Source: Bacteroidota bacterium (GTDB lineage: Bacteria; Bacteroidota; Ignavibacteria; T3Sed10-11). Taken from it: 34,890 nucleotides of DNA. This document shows, one piece after another, positions 11,626 to 21,798 of this stretch; position 1 is the stretch's first letter, and each line of letters opens with the position of its first letter. The stretch lies in assembly GCA_007131635.1 (NCBI GenBank), contig SLQE01000248.1, positions 1-34,890 of the forward strand. The letters are read 5' to 3'. Under the pieces are notes generated by a model that was not told the DNA's origin, did no database searches, and worked only from the letters and a program-made list of their open reading frames with translations. Made by a program: the position numbers and the translations under genes.

Positions 11626-12498
11626 ATGATTTACAAAGAATTGGTTGTCTACATAGACATGGGGTCTTATGATGAAGTCATCGCAGATTTATTGACACTC
11701 GACTTTGAGAGTTTCATCGAAGGCGATGATGCATTATATGCCTATATTCCATCCGACAAGTTTTCCGGGACAATGATCCCTCACATTCAGAAAAGGTTGC
11801 GAGATCTTGAGAAGAGAGCGGAAACAAATTCTCCTGTGATACACCTTCGCGACATACTACCGAAGAACTGGCATGAAGAATGGCAGCGTTCTATCACTAC
11901 GGTTCAAATAGGTAAGAATATTATTATACATCCGTCCTGGAGTAAACCTGAAATACCGGACGGCACCACCTCGATAGTGATTGATCCGAAAATGTCATTT
12001 GGAACGGGACACCACGAAACCACCCAAATGATGGTCGAATTACTCCTGGAATTCCATCGTCCGGGAATGAAAATACTCGACGTTGGCACAGGGTCAGGAA
12101 TATTGGCAATAATTTCCGCAAAGATTGGATCCCACGCTGTTGTCGGAATCGATAACGATCCGGATGCAGTGGCCGACGCACAGGAAAATATAACCCTGAA
12201 TGGTGTCGAAACAAAAGTGCGGCTCTTTCCGGGTAATCTCGATGCATTACACGATGTGAAATCGCAAAGGTTCGATATGCTACTGGCAAATATTGAACGG
12301 AATGTAATTATTCAATATTTTGAACTATTTACGGGCTGTTTGCAAAAGGAAGGTTTATTGCTATTGTCCGGACTTCTTGCGGATGATCTTCCCGCCATCA
12401 AGAACATATCCCGGGATAATAATTTATCTATTGTGAAGCAAATCAAAAGAAGCTCCAGTACATCCGACAAATGGTTAGCAATAGCCCTAAAGAAATAA
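11626..12498 (+). CDS. prmA: Ribosomal protein L11 methyltransferase
   Basis: DPKMSFGTGHHETTQMMVELL, KILDVGTGSGILAIISAKIGSHAVVGIDNDPDAVADAQENI, LLANIERNVI. Start at 11626 (MIYKELVVYIDMG) preferred over the TTG at 11584. Confidence 0.93.
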   Translation: MIYKELVVYIDMGSYDEVIADLLTLDFESFIEGDDALYAYIPSDKFSGTMIPHIQKRLRDLEKRAETNSPVIHLRDILPKNWHEEWQRSITTVQIGKNIIIHPSWSKPEIPDGTTSIVIDPKMSFGTGHHETTQMMVELLLEFHRPGMKILDVGTGSGILAIISAKIGSHAVVGIDNDPDAVADAQENITLNGVETKVRLFPGNLDALHDVKSQRFDMLLANIERNVIIQYFELFTGCLQKEGLLLLSGLLADDLPAIKNISRDNNLSIVKQIKRSSSTSDKWLAIALKK

Positions 12499-13409
12499 GA
12501 CGATATGCATCAATCGATGTCGGGACCAATACGGTTTTGATGGTGATCGCCGATGTTACCGATGGTGGAATTATTGTTCCGATAAGAGAAGAGCAACAAC
12601 TTCCGCGCTTAGGGAAGGAAGTAGATGCAAATCGAATAATATCGAGAGATTCTGTGAACCGGGTTCTAAAAACACTCCTTGAATATAAAAGAATAGCAGA
12701 ATCTTTACATGTATCCGAGATATTTGCCTGTGGCACAAGTGCACTCCGTGATGCCTTAAACCGAAAAGATGTAGTCAAAACGATTAAAAATGAAACAGGA
12801 ATTGCCGTTGAAGTTATCAGCGGTGATACCGAGGCAAAATTCACATACAGTGGTGCGCTATCCGCCTTCCCCTTTGTACCACAAAACACGGGAGTCCTTG
12901 ATATCGGCGGAGGGAGTACCGAACTCGTTATTGGCAGCAATGAGTCGATGACCGTCCGTCACAGCATTGATATCGGAGCTGTACGCGTTACGGAACGATA
13001 TTTCAACTCTCTGCCTCCATCCCGTCATACACTCGTTGAAGCCGAAAAATATATAAGAGATACAATTGCAAATAAAATTGATACAAATGAATTCGAAAGA
13101 TTAATAGGTGTTGCCGGCACCATTACTACGCTTGCTGCTATTGACCTGAATATCCCACATTTTTCGGCAGAATTAATCGAAGGTCATATTATTTCCCGCG
13201 AGAAGATCGAGTCAATATACGGAGAGTATTCACATTATTCACTCGATGATATGAGACGTATACCGCAGATAGTTTCCGGCAGGGAAGATATACTTTTTGC
13301 CGGAATTGCAATCCTGAAAACATTTCTAACGATGATGAATCGAGAGACCATAATGGTAAGCACCCGGGGTCTAAGATATGGACAAATAATTTCAAAAATA
13401 ACCATTTAG
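12471..13409 (+). CDS. Ppx/GppA family phosphatase (exopolyphosphatase / pppGpp phosphohydrolase)
   Basis: YASIDVGTNTVLMVIADV, FACGTSALRDALNR, GVLDIGGGSTELVIG, GVAGTITTLAAIDL. Confidence 0.93.
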   Translation: MVSNSPKEIRRYASIDVGTNTVLMVIADVTDGGIIVPIREEQQLPRLGKEVDANRIISRDSVNRVLKTLLEYKRIAESLHVSEIFACGTSALRDALNRKDVVKTIKNETGIAVEVISGDTEAKFTYSGALSAFPFVPQNTGVLDIGGGSTELVIGSNESMTVRHSIDIGAVRVTERYFNSLPPSRHTLVEAEKYIRDTIANKIDTNEFERLIGVAGTITTLAAIDLNIPHFSAELIEGHIISREKIESIYGEYSHYSLDDMRRIPQIVSGREDILFAGIAILKTFLTMMNRETIMVSTRGLRYGQIISKITI

Positions 13410-13493
13410 TATGCCTGTCTTAATGGATTATTTGCAATTTTTGCAATAAATCATTAAATTGTATTATTTTACACCGGAATCATACGGATAAAG

Positions 13494-14981
13494 ATGTCAA
13501 AACCGATCAGTATTCTTTACATATCCAGCGAGGTAGAACCCTTCGCCAAAACCGGCGGTTTAGCGGATGTAGCCGGCGCTTTTCCGCAGCTTATAAGAGA
13601 ACTCGGGCATGATATAAGAATTTTTCTCCCAAAATATGGTTTTGTGGGTGACAGGAAATTCAATATCTATGATGTCATTCGATTACGTGATATCCCTATT
13701 TCTATCGGAGATAAAACGGAAACAGCGAGTATTAAAAGTTCGTTTATAACAAATCAACGAGTAAAAGTCCAGGTTTATTTTTTCGACCTGCCAAAGTACT
13801 TTAACCGCGACGGAGTCTACTTCGACCCACAATCGAAAAAAGATTATCCCGATAATGACGAACGTTTCATCTCCCTCTGTCGCGGGGCACTTGAAACTTT
13901 GAAGCGTCTCGGTTGGAAACCCGACATTATTCATTGCAATGATTGGCAAACAGGGCTTATACCTGCATACCTGAAAACTATATACAAGGATGATCCGTTT
14001 TTCAACAAAATCCGCACAGTATATACGATTCACAACCTCGCCTATCAGGGTGTATTTCCAAAATCGTCGTTCGCAAAAACAGGATTACCGGAAGAATTAT
14101 TTAACGAACAAACAGGGCTCGCTACCGGTGACGTCATGAATCTCATGAAGTGCGGGATTCAATTTGCCGATACCATTACAACCGTAAGTAAACGATACGC
14201 AGAAGAGATCACAACAAGCGATGAGTTTGGATGTGGTTTGAAAGATCTGCTTAAAAAACGTCGAAAAGATTTATTCGGTATTTTAAACGGAGTAGATTAT
14301 TCCGTGTGGGATCCGTCCGTTGACCCACTCATACCGCAACAGTATACGCATAAAACAATCCAGGAAAAAGTAGAAAACAAACGGGAACTCCTTAAGGCCT
14401 TTAAACTCCCGGTCGATGATGCTGTCCCCGTCATCAGTATCATTTCGCGACTCGTTGAACAGAAGGGTTTCGACTTACTCCAGGAAATTGCCGGTACATT
14501 ATTGAAAGAGGATATAAAAATTATTGTCCTCGGGACGGGAGAAAAACGGTATCAAACATTTTTATCGGAACTGGCAACCAAGTATCCCGATAAAGTAGGT
14601 GTGAAATTAACATTTGATGATTCACTGGCACACCTCATAGAGGCAGGCAGCGATATGTTTCTTATGCCGTCACGCTATGAACCGTGCGGATTAAATCAAA
14701 TATACAGTATGCGCTACGGAACAATCCCGATTGTACGGGCAACCGGAGGACTCGAAGATACCGTTACCGATATCGATTCGAAAAACGGCAACGGTACGGG
14801 TATTAAATTCGGTCCGTATGACAGCAAGGCTTTATTACAGGCCATCGAACGCGCTCTTAAAATATATCGTGATGAAAAGACCTGGAACAAAGCTGTTAAA
14901 AATGCGATGCAACAGGATTTTTCCTGGGAAAAATCGGCAAAAGAATATATTACATTGTACAAAAAGATTTTAAAAAAGTAA
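13494..14981 (+). CDS. glgA: Glycogen/starch synthase (GT5)
   Basis: ISSEVEPFAKTGGLADVAGAFP, HCNDWQTGLIPAYLK, TIHNLAYQGVFP, PSRYEPCGLNQIYSMRYGTIPIVRATGGLEDTV. Confidence 0.97.
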   Translation: MSKPISILYISSEVEPFAKTGGLADVAGAFPQLIRELGHDIRIFLPKYGFVGDRKFNIYDVIRLRDIPISIGDKTETASIKSSFITNQRVKVQVYFFDLPKYFNRDGVYFDPQSKKDYPDNDERFISLCRGALETLKRLGWKPDIIHCNDWQTGLIPAYLKTIYKDDPFFNKIRTVYTIHNLAYQGVFPKSSFAKTGLPEELFNEQTGLATGDVMNLMKCGIQFADTITTVSKRYAEEITTSDEFGCGLKDLLKKRRKDLFGILNGVDYSVWDPSVDPLIPQQYTHKTIQEKVENKRELLKAFKLPVDDAVPVISIISRLVEQKGFDLLQEIAGTLLKEDIKIIVLGTGEKRYQTFLSELATKYPDKVGVKLTFDDSLAHLIEAGSDMFLMPSRYEPCGLNQIYSMRYGTIPIVRATGGLEDTVTDIDSKNGNGTGIKFGPYDSKALLQAIERALKIYRDEKTWNKAVKNAMQQDFSWEKSAKEYITLYKKILKK

Positions 14982-15583
14982 TGCGGGGTTTACATTATTG
15001 TCTTTTCCTTGATCGTGACGGAACAATTAACGTCGAAAAGGACTATATTAAAGACCCTGATGATCTGGAATTGATACACGGGGCCGCACGTGCCATACGG
15101 GAAGCACGTGAACTCGGATTAATGGTGATTGTCGTATCGAACCAGTCCGGCATCGCGAGAAAAATTTTAACCGAAGAAGACGTTCGAAAAGTCAATGAGC
15201 GATTGATTGAACTTCTCAGTGAAGAGGGTGCTTCAGTAGATGCAATCTATTACTGTCCTCATAACACCACCGGTGAGACGGAGTGTACCTGTCGAAAACC
15301 AAACACCGGTATGTTCGAGCAAGCCAAAATCGAACATAATATAGATTTCAATTGTTCTATAGTGATAGGCGATAAGTTAAGCGACATAGAAGCAGGAAGG
15401 CGTGTCGGTGCAAAAACTGTTCTGGTTTTAACGGGATATGGTTCAATGGTAAAAGACAGCTGGGATAAAAAGCCTGATGCTATTGACTTTGTCGCCGCAG
15501 ATGTATACGATAGTATGAAATACATACGCAATCTTGTAGATACGTGGAAAACAAACAAGAAAGGAAGCGAGAGAAATACGTGA
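14981..15583 (+). CDS. gmhB: HAD-IIIA phosphatase, D-glycero-D-manno-heptose-1,7-bisphosphate 7-phosphatase-like
   Basis: LFLDRDGTINVEKDYI, VVSNQSGIARKILTEED, YYCPHN...CTCRKPNTGMF zinc loop, VIGDKLSDIEAGRRVGAKTVLVLTGYG. Start codon overlaps the glgA stop (TAATG). Confidence 0.9.
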   Translation: MRGLHYCLFLDRDGTINVEKDYIKDPDDLELIHGAARAIREARELGLMVIVVSNQSGIARKILTEEDVRKVNERLIELLSEEGASVDAIYYCPHNTTGETECTCRKPNTGMFEQAKIEHNIDFNCSIVIGDKLSDIEAGRRVGAKTVLVLTGYGSMVKDSWDKKPDAIDFVAADVYDSMKYIRNLVDTWKTNKKGSERNT

Positions 15584-16749
15584 GAACGAGACTATTACTT
15601 ATGCTGGCGTTGACAGGGATGATGATCTATTCAATCGGCTGCGATGAAGATCCTATCTCAGTCGGCGAAGGGATCCTCCCAGACGAGGATTTTATTACAA
15701 TTGATACACTTGTTTTTATGGCAAAGGAATCGTTCTCATATGAAATTCCCATAGTAACAAGCGGATCGCAGACAATGTTTGCCGGTGAAACCGATAAACA
15801 TCGCGTTGAAAGTATTTTCCGCTTCATTTCACCGGTCACACTTACCCCGGATACAGTCAGAAACTCGGAAATATTCGAAGCGACATTATCCCTGACACCG
15901 GTATATTCCATGGGTGATTCCTCCGAAACTCTTCCGCTCTATCTACACGAAGTCATCAGCGGCTGGTCAACGACCGATTTTAACCGCGATGTTTTTGAAA
16001 CGATTTATTGGAGATCCAAAAGCGTCGCTGATACAGTTGCGATGGTAGGAGATACAAACCAGACCGTCTTTCGTTTACCCCGGGAATTAATAGCACACTG
16101 GGCACAACAAGAAGAAGAATCCATCGTTACACCGGGCCTGGTGCTTCGAAGCGATGAATCGGCAAATAGTATAATCGGATTTCGCGGACCGGGAGGTGAA
16201 AATGGACCCGAACTTCGAATTATTTACGGAGTATCGGGAAGTCCCGACACCGTCACTATTACGCAAAATGCACGAGCTTTTGCCGCGTATATGAAAGATG
16301 AACCCGATTTGCAGAATAACATCATCATACAGGCCGGGGTCTCCACCCGCGCAGTGTTGAAATTTGATATTCACGAAATTCCGAAAGGTGCGCTTATTCA
16401 CAGCGCCGAACTTGAATTATTCAAGAATCCGGAATTCACGATATCTCACCCGGAAATCGGCGACTCCATCTTCGCCCACCAGTTAACAGATAATAATAAA
16501 TTTCTTATGCGGACAGCTAACCGTGCAAGGTTTAATACTTCCGTTATCGACAGCATCAACAACATTATAAGGTATAGTTCTCTCGTAAGCGAAATAGTGC
16601 AGGATTGGGTGACTGTAGGAGAAAACCTTGGTTTTATTATACGTGACAATAGTGAAACACTTGGACTCCATCGAACGTCTTTTTATACAGAGACGGGTAC
16701 CGATGAGGCATTACGGCCACGGTTAAAAATAATTTATTCAAGAATATAA
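15580..16749 (+). CDS. Lipoprotein, DUF4270/DNRLRE-like beta-rich protein
   Basis: Lipobox-like IYSIGCDEDP; 'ISVGEGILPDEDFITIDTLVF' N-terminal pattern; C-terminal 'AVLKFDIHEIPKGALIHSAELELF...VSEIVQDWVTVGENLGFIIRDNSE...RPRLKIIYS' DNRLRE-like. GTG at 15580 overlaps the gmhB stop (GTGA); a longer ORF starts at 15544. Confidence 0.7.
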   Translation: MRTRLLLMLALTGMMIYSIGCDEDPISVGEGILPDEDFITIDTLVFMAKESFSYEIPIVTSGSQTMFAGETDKHRVESIFRFISPVTLTPDTVRNSEIFEATLSLTPVYSMGDSSETLPLYLHEVISGWSTTDFNRDVFETIYWRSKSVADTVAMVGDTNQTVFRLPRELIAHWAQQEEESIVTPGLVLRSDESANSIIGFRGPGGENGPELRIIYGVSGSPDTVTITQNARAFAAYMKDEPDLQNNIIIQAGVSTRAVLKFDIHEIPKGALIHSAELELFKNPEFTISHPEIGDSIFAHQLTDNNKFLMRTANRARFNTSVIDSINNIIRYSSLVSEIVQDWVTVGENLGFIIRDNSETLGLHRTSFYTETGTDEALRPRLKIIYSRI

Positions 16750-16766
16750 CCGGGAAAAGAACACTT

Positions 16767-18017
16767 ATGCGATTAAGAACTTTTATCATAATAGCAATAT
16801 TTGTAACTTCCTCGACCGATTTTCTGGAGGCCAAGGGCGGATCCGCTTATTCCCGTTTTGGAATAGGTGAACGGTTCCATTTGGCCAGTGTCCGTTCTAT
16901 CGGTATGGGAGGAGCGTCAATAGCGCTTCGTGGTGCGAATCATTTCAACGTCGCTAATCCGGCGTCCTGGAGTGATTTCCCTGTCGTTCAATTTTCCGGC
17001 TCAATGTATTATCAAAATATAAGATCGGATGACGGTGTTCAGAGCGGCGGAATCGGATCCGGGAATATCAACGGAGCTATGCTTGGATTACCTATACTTC
17101 CCTCACGCGGTGTAACAATTGCCCTGGGGTTTATGCCGATGTCAAACCTCGGATATAACATCGAAACCCGAACCGATATCCCCGGTGGGCATCAGGCGAC
17201 GAAATACATAGGTAATGGCGGAATCACAAACCTTGCTGCCGGTTCATCATTACAACTGCATCGCACTATCTCAATCGGTGCGATGGCTCTTTACAGAGTT
17301 GGGTTACTAAATTATGAATGGAGTAATCAGTTTTCCATCCCCGGTTACGGCTCAGCCTTTACGATTCGAGAACTCGACCTAAGAGGTGTTGCCGGACAAT
17401 TCGGTGTTATGTATAGCGGTTTGCTATCCCCGCGCCGGGACGGTGAATACGGACCCGTTACTATCGGTGTTACCTTCACGACCCCGACCCGTTTGAATGT
17501 TGAGGAAGAATATAAAATTGTGTACGGTACCGGTGTCGATACTACCACTGTAAGGACCGGAACTATTGAATTACCTTATTCCGTTGGGGTCGGTATCAGT
17601 CTCCGAGCCGATCAGCGAAACATTTTTGCTCTCGATGCACGGTACGAACCCTGGGACAATTACCGGAGGTTTGGAAGTGCCGATGCTCATTTACGGAACG
17701 CAACCCGGATTGGTTTTGGTTGGGAAAGACTCGGCAGATATGATGAAATAGGTGCAGGTTTCATCGAACGCACCACTTTTCGTCTCGGATTTTTATACAA
17801 TGCTTCTTACTTTAATATCCATAATCAGCCGATTAATGAAACATTTTTAACATTCGGTGTGGGGATTCCATTAAGCGGTGTTGCCGTATTAGATATAGGC
17901 TCACAAATCGGTATACGCGGTACAACAGAAAACAATCTCCAGAGGGATACGGTATTCAGGCTGTTTTTTTCTCTGAGTTTGTTTGAAAGATGGTTTATAC
18001 CGCCAATAATAGAATAA
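16767..18017 (+). CDS. Outer-membrane beta-barrel protein (FadL/PorV-like)
   Basis: Signal peptide, then GGSAYSRFGIGERFHLASVRSIGMGGASIAL...ANPASWSDF and repeated amphipathic strands. Confidence 0.75.
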   Translation: MRLRTFIIIAIFVTSSTDFLEAKGGSAYSRFGIGERFHLASVRSIGMGGASIALRGANHFNVANPASWSDFPVVQFSGSMYYQNIRSDDGVQSGGIGSGNINGAMLGLPILPSRGVTIALGFMPMSNLGYNIETRTDIPGGHQATKYIGNGGITNLAAGSSLQLHRTISIGAMALYRVGLLNYEWSNQFSIPGYGSAFTIRELDLRGVAGQFGVMYSGLLSPRRDGEYGPVTIGVTFTTPTRLNVEEEYKIVYGTGVDTTTVRTGTIELPYSVGVGISLRADQRNIFALDARYEPWDNYRRFGSADAHLRNATRIGFGWERLGRYDEIGAGFIERTTFRLGFLYNASYFNIHNQPINETFLTFGVGIPLSGVAVLDIGSQIGIRGTTENNLQRDTVFRLFFSLSLFERWFIPPIIE

Positions 18018-18073
18018 ATGTAGCTAGTTATGTTAATCTTTTATCTCAATAATACTACGATGAGGTGGTTAAG

Positions 18074-19393
18074 GTGAAAACACTTCTATGTTCCTTGTAC
18101 CTACTCCTGGTTTTTTCAATGGGAGTGACGCAAAATACAATTGCATCGGAATCTGCAGACACAACACAGCAGGTAGACATGCAGCAGGTGCTCATGAATT
18201 GGAGTCTTTTTTTCGAGGACTACCGGAACGGTTACTATGAACGCGCAATTCCATATGGATGGAAAGTTATGGAACTCCATCCTACGCGTTTTAGAGCACT
18301 CTACGGTAATTTAGCCGAATGTTATCGTCAACTCTATCTTAAGACCGATGACCCGGAAAAACAAGAAGCTTATGCTGATACAATTGTCTACATATTCCAA
18401 AGAGGAATCGAACATTTACCGGATCGTGCAGATATTTACTATTTGCAAAAGGCACATTTTTATGATAATTACTTCTCCCCTCCGCGGATAGAAGAGGCCA
18501 TTGAGGCATATCAGATAGCAGTCGACCTCGACTTCGAAAATATTGATTTCCAGTATATCGACAGGCTCGGTAATTTATATATGGATAATCGCGGACCGGA
18601 CAATGACTATGAAGAACGTGCAGTCGATCTGTATCAACGATACTTAACCGAACGTGATCCGGACAATGCAACAGCAATGGATAGATTACGACGGCTGATA
18701 CGTGACCCGCAGGAACTCATCCGGCTTGCAGAGGAAAAACTTCGAACTGATCCCGAGAACCCGGCAAATATATGGAGTCTTGTCCAGGCATACAACGCGG
18801 CGCAGGAATATGAAAAATCAATACCCTATGTTGAACAATTGACTGGAATCAGTCCGGAATCGGAAACATACTGGAGCGAACTTGCCCGCCTGTACGAACG
18901 TACCAATCAAATACGCGATGCAATACGAACGTATACCCAGTTAATGCGTTTAAAAGAAAATGATCCCGAGATACCGCTCAAGATCGCTCAGGCCTACCGC
19001 CAGGTCGGTAACCATCGCCAGGCACGCGAATACGCCCGCCGTGCACAACGGATGGACCGGAACTGGGGTGAACCTCTTTTTGAAATAGCTACGATATATG
19101 AGGAAATTATCGAAAGATGTGTCGTAAATACAAAAGGCGGTTGGGCAAATATGCAGCTCGAAGACCGCGTTGTCTATAAGCTTGCTCAGGAATATTACCA
19201 GCGAGCCGCTCAAATAGATCAGAGAATCGCATCGCGTGCCCGGGAACGCGCGCAATTCTTGAATAATTTAGTCCCGCAAGACGAAGACTATTTCTTTAAT
19301 CGCGACTTGATCGTCGACGGAAAGATCAAGGTCTTTGGTGATTGCTACGAATGGATAGGAGAAGAAATTACCGTACCGGCATCATTCCGGTAA
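18074..19393 (+). CDS. Secreted tetratricopeptide-repeat protein
   Basis: Signal peptide; several TPR-like units (PENPANIWSLVQAYNAAQEYEKSIPYVEQL, SETYWSELARLYERTNQIRDAIRTYTQLM, DPEIPLKIAQAYRQVGNHRQAREYARRA). GTG at 18074 has GAGGTGG upstream; the tracked ORF begins at 18065. Confidence 0.82.
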   Translation: MKTLLCSLYLLLVFSMGVTQNTIASESADTTQQVDMQQVLMNWSLFFEDYRNGYYERAIPYGWKVMELHPTRFRALYGNLAECYRQLYLKTDDPEKQEAYADTIVYIFQRGIEHLPDRADIYYLQKAHFYDNYFSPPRIEEAIEAYQIAVDLDFENIDFQYIDRLGNLYMDNRGPDNDYEERAVDLYQRYLTERDPDNATAMDRLRRLIRDPQELIRLAEEKLRTDPENPANIWSLVQAYNAAQEYEKSIPYVEQLTGISPESETYWSELARLYERTNQIRDAIRTYTQLMRLKENDPEIPLKIAQAYRQVGNHRQAREYARRAQRMDRNWGEPLFEIATIYEEIIERCVVNTKGGWANMQLEDRVVYKLAQEYYQRAAQIDQRIASRARERAQFLNNLVPQDEDYFFNRDLIVDGKIKVFGDCYEWIGEEITVPASFR

Positions 19394-19622
19394 AGATATA
19401 ACTTATTAGGAAATATTCTACGTTAGTCGATACAGAATCGTCAGAGAGTCATTGCTTTGTGTATCGATACAAAAAAAATGGAGTGCAATTAAATATAATT
19501 ACGTCTGGCCTGGATTTTATCAACAACTCGCTGAACCTTAAGACAGAAGACGGGAAAAAGATAATATCTGTATATCGGACAATCATAATTGACTCACCGG
19601 CATTAACTGAAACAAAATCTAT

Positions 19623-20939
19623 ATGGGATCATTTGTAGAATACGTTAAGAAACAGGATGTAGAGGTTTATCAAACAATACGAAAAGAGCTCAATCGTCAA
19701 AATACGACACTCGAACTGATCGCGTCCGAAAATTTTGTAAGTCTTGCAGTTCTCGAAGCTTCGGGACAGGTGATGACAAATAAATACGCCGAGGGATATC
19801 CGGGACGACGCTATTACGGCGGTTGCGAGTTTGTCGATGAGGTCGAAAATCTTGCCCGTGACAGAGCAAAAAAATTATTTGATGCTGAATATGTAAATGT
19901 ACAACCTCACTCCGGCTCTCAGGCGAACATGGCAGTTTATTTCGCTTTGCTGAAACCGGGTGATACGGTCATGGGAATGGATTTATCTCACGGGGGACAT
20001 TTAACGCACGGTTCCCCGGTCAATTTTTCCGGTAAGATGTATCGAATAGTTCCATATGGCGTGGACAAAGATACGGGAAGAATTGATTATGATAAGGTGA
20101 GGGATATAGCACTCGCAGAGAGACCGAAATTGATCATTACCGGTGCAAGTGCATATTCCCGCGATATGGATTTTAAAGCATTTCGGGATATTGCGGACAG
20201 CGTCGGCGCTTTTCTGTTGGCTGATATTGCACATCCTGCGGGATTGATCGCTGCTCAGTTACTTACGAGTCCTCTCCCCTATTGCGATGCTGTAACATCC
20301 ACAACTCATAAAACACTGCGTGGCCCGCGGGGAGGATTGTTACTTGTTGGGAAAGATAAAGAAAACTCTCTTGGTATTACTGCACCGAAAAGCGGTCGTC
20401 TGAAAATGATGTCTGAAGTTTTCGACAGTAATGTCATGCCCGGTATCCAGGGCGGACCATTTATGCATATTATTGCCGCAAAAGCGGTTGCTTTCGGTGA
20501 GGCCTTACAACCTGATTTCAGGGCGTACGCTCAACAGGTAATAATAAACGCACGAACGCTTGCAAATGAGCTCATGCAACTCGGATTTATGGTTGTTTCC
20601 GGCGGTACCGATAATCATCTTATGCTTATCGATCTCCGGTTAAAAGATATTACCGGGAAGGATGCGGAAAATATCCTCGAAGATGCTGGGATTACAGTAA
20701 ATAAAAATATGGTCCCTTTCGACGATAAATCACCTTTTATTACCAGCGGTATTCGAATCGGTGTTGCAGCAATGACAACCCGCGGTATGAAAGAGAATGA
20801 AATGAAAACGATAGCCGGTTTCATCGACCGTGTTATTACACATAAAAATAATCAAGCGGAACGAAACAAGGTAAGAAAAGAAATCGCCGAGTTGTGCAGT
20901 ACATTTCCGATATACGTAGACCAATTAGAAACCGATTAA
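19623..20939 (+). CDS. glyA: Serine hydroxymethyltransferase
   Basis: [86 protein letters not shown]. Confidence 0.98.
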   Translation: MGSFVEYVKKQDVEVYQTIRKELNRQNTTLELIASENFVSLAVLEASGQVMTNKYAEGYPGRRYYGGCEFVDEVENLARDRAKKLFDAEYVNVQPHSGSQANMAVYFALLKPGDTVMGMDLSHGGHLTHGSPVNFSGKMYRIVPYGVDKDTGRIDYDKVRDIALAERPKLIITGASAYSRDMDFKAFRDIADSVGAFLLADIAHPAGLIAAQLLTSPLPYCDAVTSTTHKTLRGPRGGLLLVGKDKENSLGITAPKSGRLKMMSEVFDSNVMPGIQGGPFMHIIAAKAVAFGEALQPDFRAYAQQVIINARTLANELMQLGFMVVSGGTDNHLMLIDLRLKDITGKDAENILEDAGITVNKNMVPFDDKSPFITSGIRIGVAAMTTRGMKENEMKTIAGFIDRVITHKNNQAERNKVRKEIAELCSTFPIYVDQLETD

Positions 20940-20954
20940 ATGTAATTTTCACGT

Positions 20955-21770
20955 ATGGAAAGCGAGCAAGACACAAATCAGGAAAATAGTACCATTGGAC
21001 AGGATACATCGGATAACGATCAAAACACCAAAAGAAAGGATATGCATTTCCTCGACCATCTCGAGGAACTTCGTTGGAGAATAGTTAAAGCACTCGCCGG
21101 GATTGTTGTTGCAGCTATCTTTTGTGCTCTGATCGCAAATTGGTTGGTTGAAGATGTCTTTCTTGCACCGGTCCGGGGCGCATCACCGGCATTGGCAATT
21201 ATCAACCTCAAGCCGTACGGGAAAGTATTGGTTTATATGCAGGTTGTTCTTCTCAGCGGTTTTATACTGAGTATTCCGAATATTCTCTATCAATTCTGGA
21301 AATTTATTGAACCCGGTCTCTATCCGCACGAACGACGATATATTTTCTGGATCGTTGCATTCTCATCTCTCTGTTTCTTCCTCGGTGTGGCATTTTCTTA
21401 TTTTATTATGCTGCCCATTACATTACAGTTTTTTGCGGGATTTGGCACGACAGCGATCGAGAATACCATAGCGATTAATGAATATATGAGTTTCGTATTA
21501 CGAATGATGCTTGCAGCCGGTCTTGTTTTTGAAATGCCCATGGTATCGTTCTTTTTAGCGCGACTCGGCGTACTGACACCGTCGTTTATGCGTCATTACA
21601 GACGGCACGCATACACGATACTCTTGATTATCGCAGCACTTATAACACCTGCGGATATTGTGAGTATGATGATACTGGCAATTCCTTTGCTTCTCTTATA
21701 TGAATTCAGTATTTTTATTGCGCGCATTGCAATGAGAAGGCGACAGAAAGCTCAGGAAATGCCCCTCTGA
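20955..21770 (+). CDS. tatC: Sec-independent (Tat) translocase subunit TatC
   Basis: MHFLDHLEELRWRIVKAL, KPYGKVLVYMQVVLLSGFILSIPNILYQFWKFIEPGLYPHERRY, six predicted TM segments. Confidence 0.96.
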   Translation: MESEQDTNQENSTIGQDTSDNDQNTKRKDMHFLDHLEELRWRIVKALAGIVVAAIFCALIANWLVEDVFLAPVRGASPALAIINLKPYGKVLVYMQVVLLSGFILSIPNILYQFWKFIEPGLYPHERRYIFWIVAFSSLCFFLGVAFSYFIMLPITLQFFAGFGTTAIENTIAINEYMSFVLRMMLAAGLVFEMPMVSFFLARLGVLTPSFMRHYRRHAYTILLIIAALITPADIVSMMILAIPLLLLYEFSIFIARIAMRRRQKAQEMPL

Positions 21771-21798
21771 TTGTATGTTTTAAAAAAAGGTCTGCTTT

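Noticed and set aside
19405-19637. Open frame upstream of glyA (...[44 protein letters not shown])
   Set aside because: No ATG or clear RBS, overlaps the glyA start, no recognised family; probably chance.
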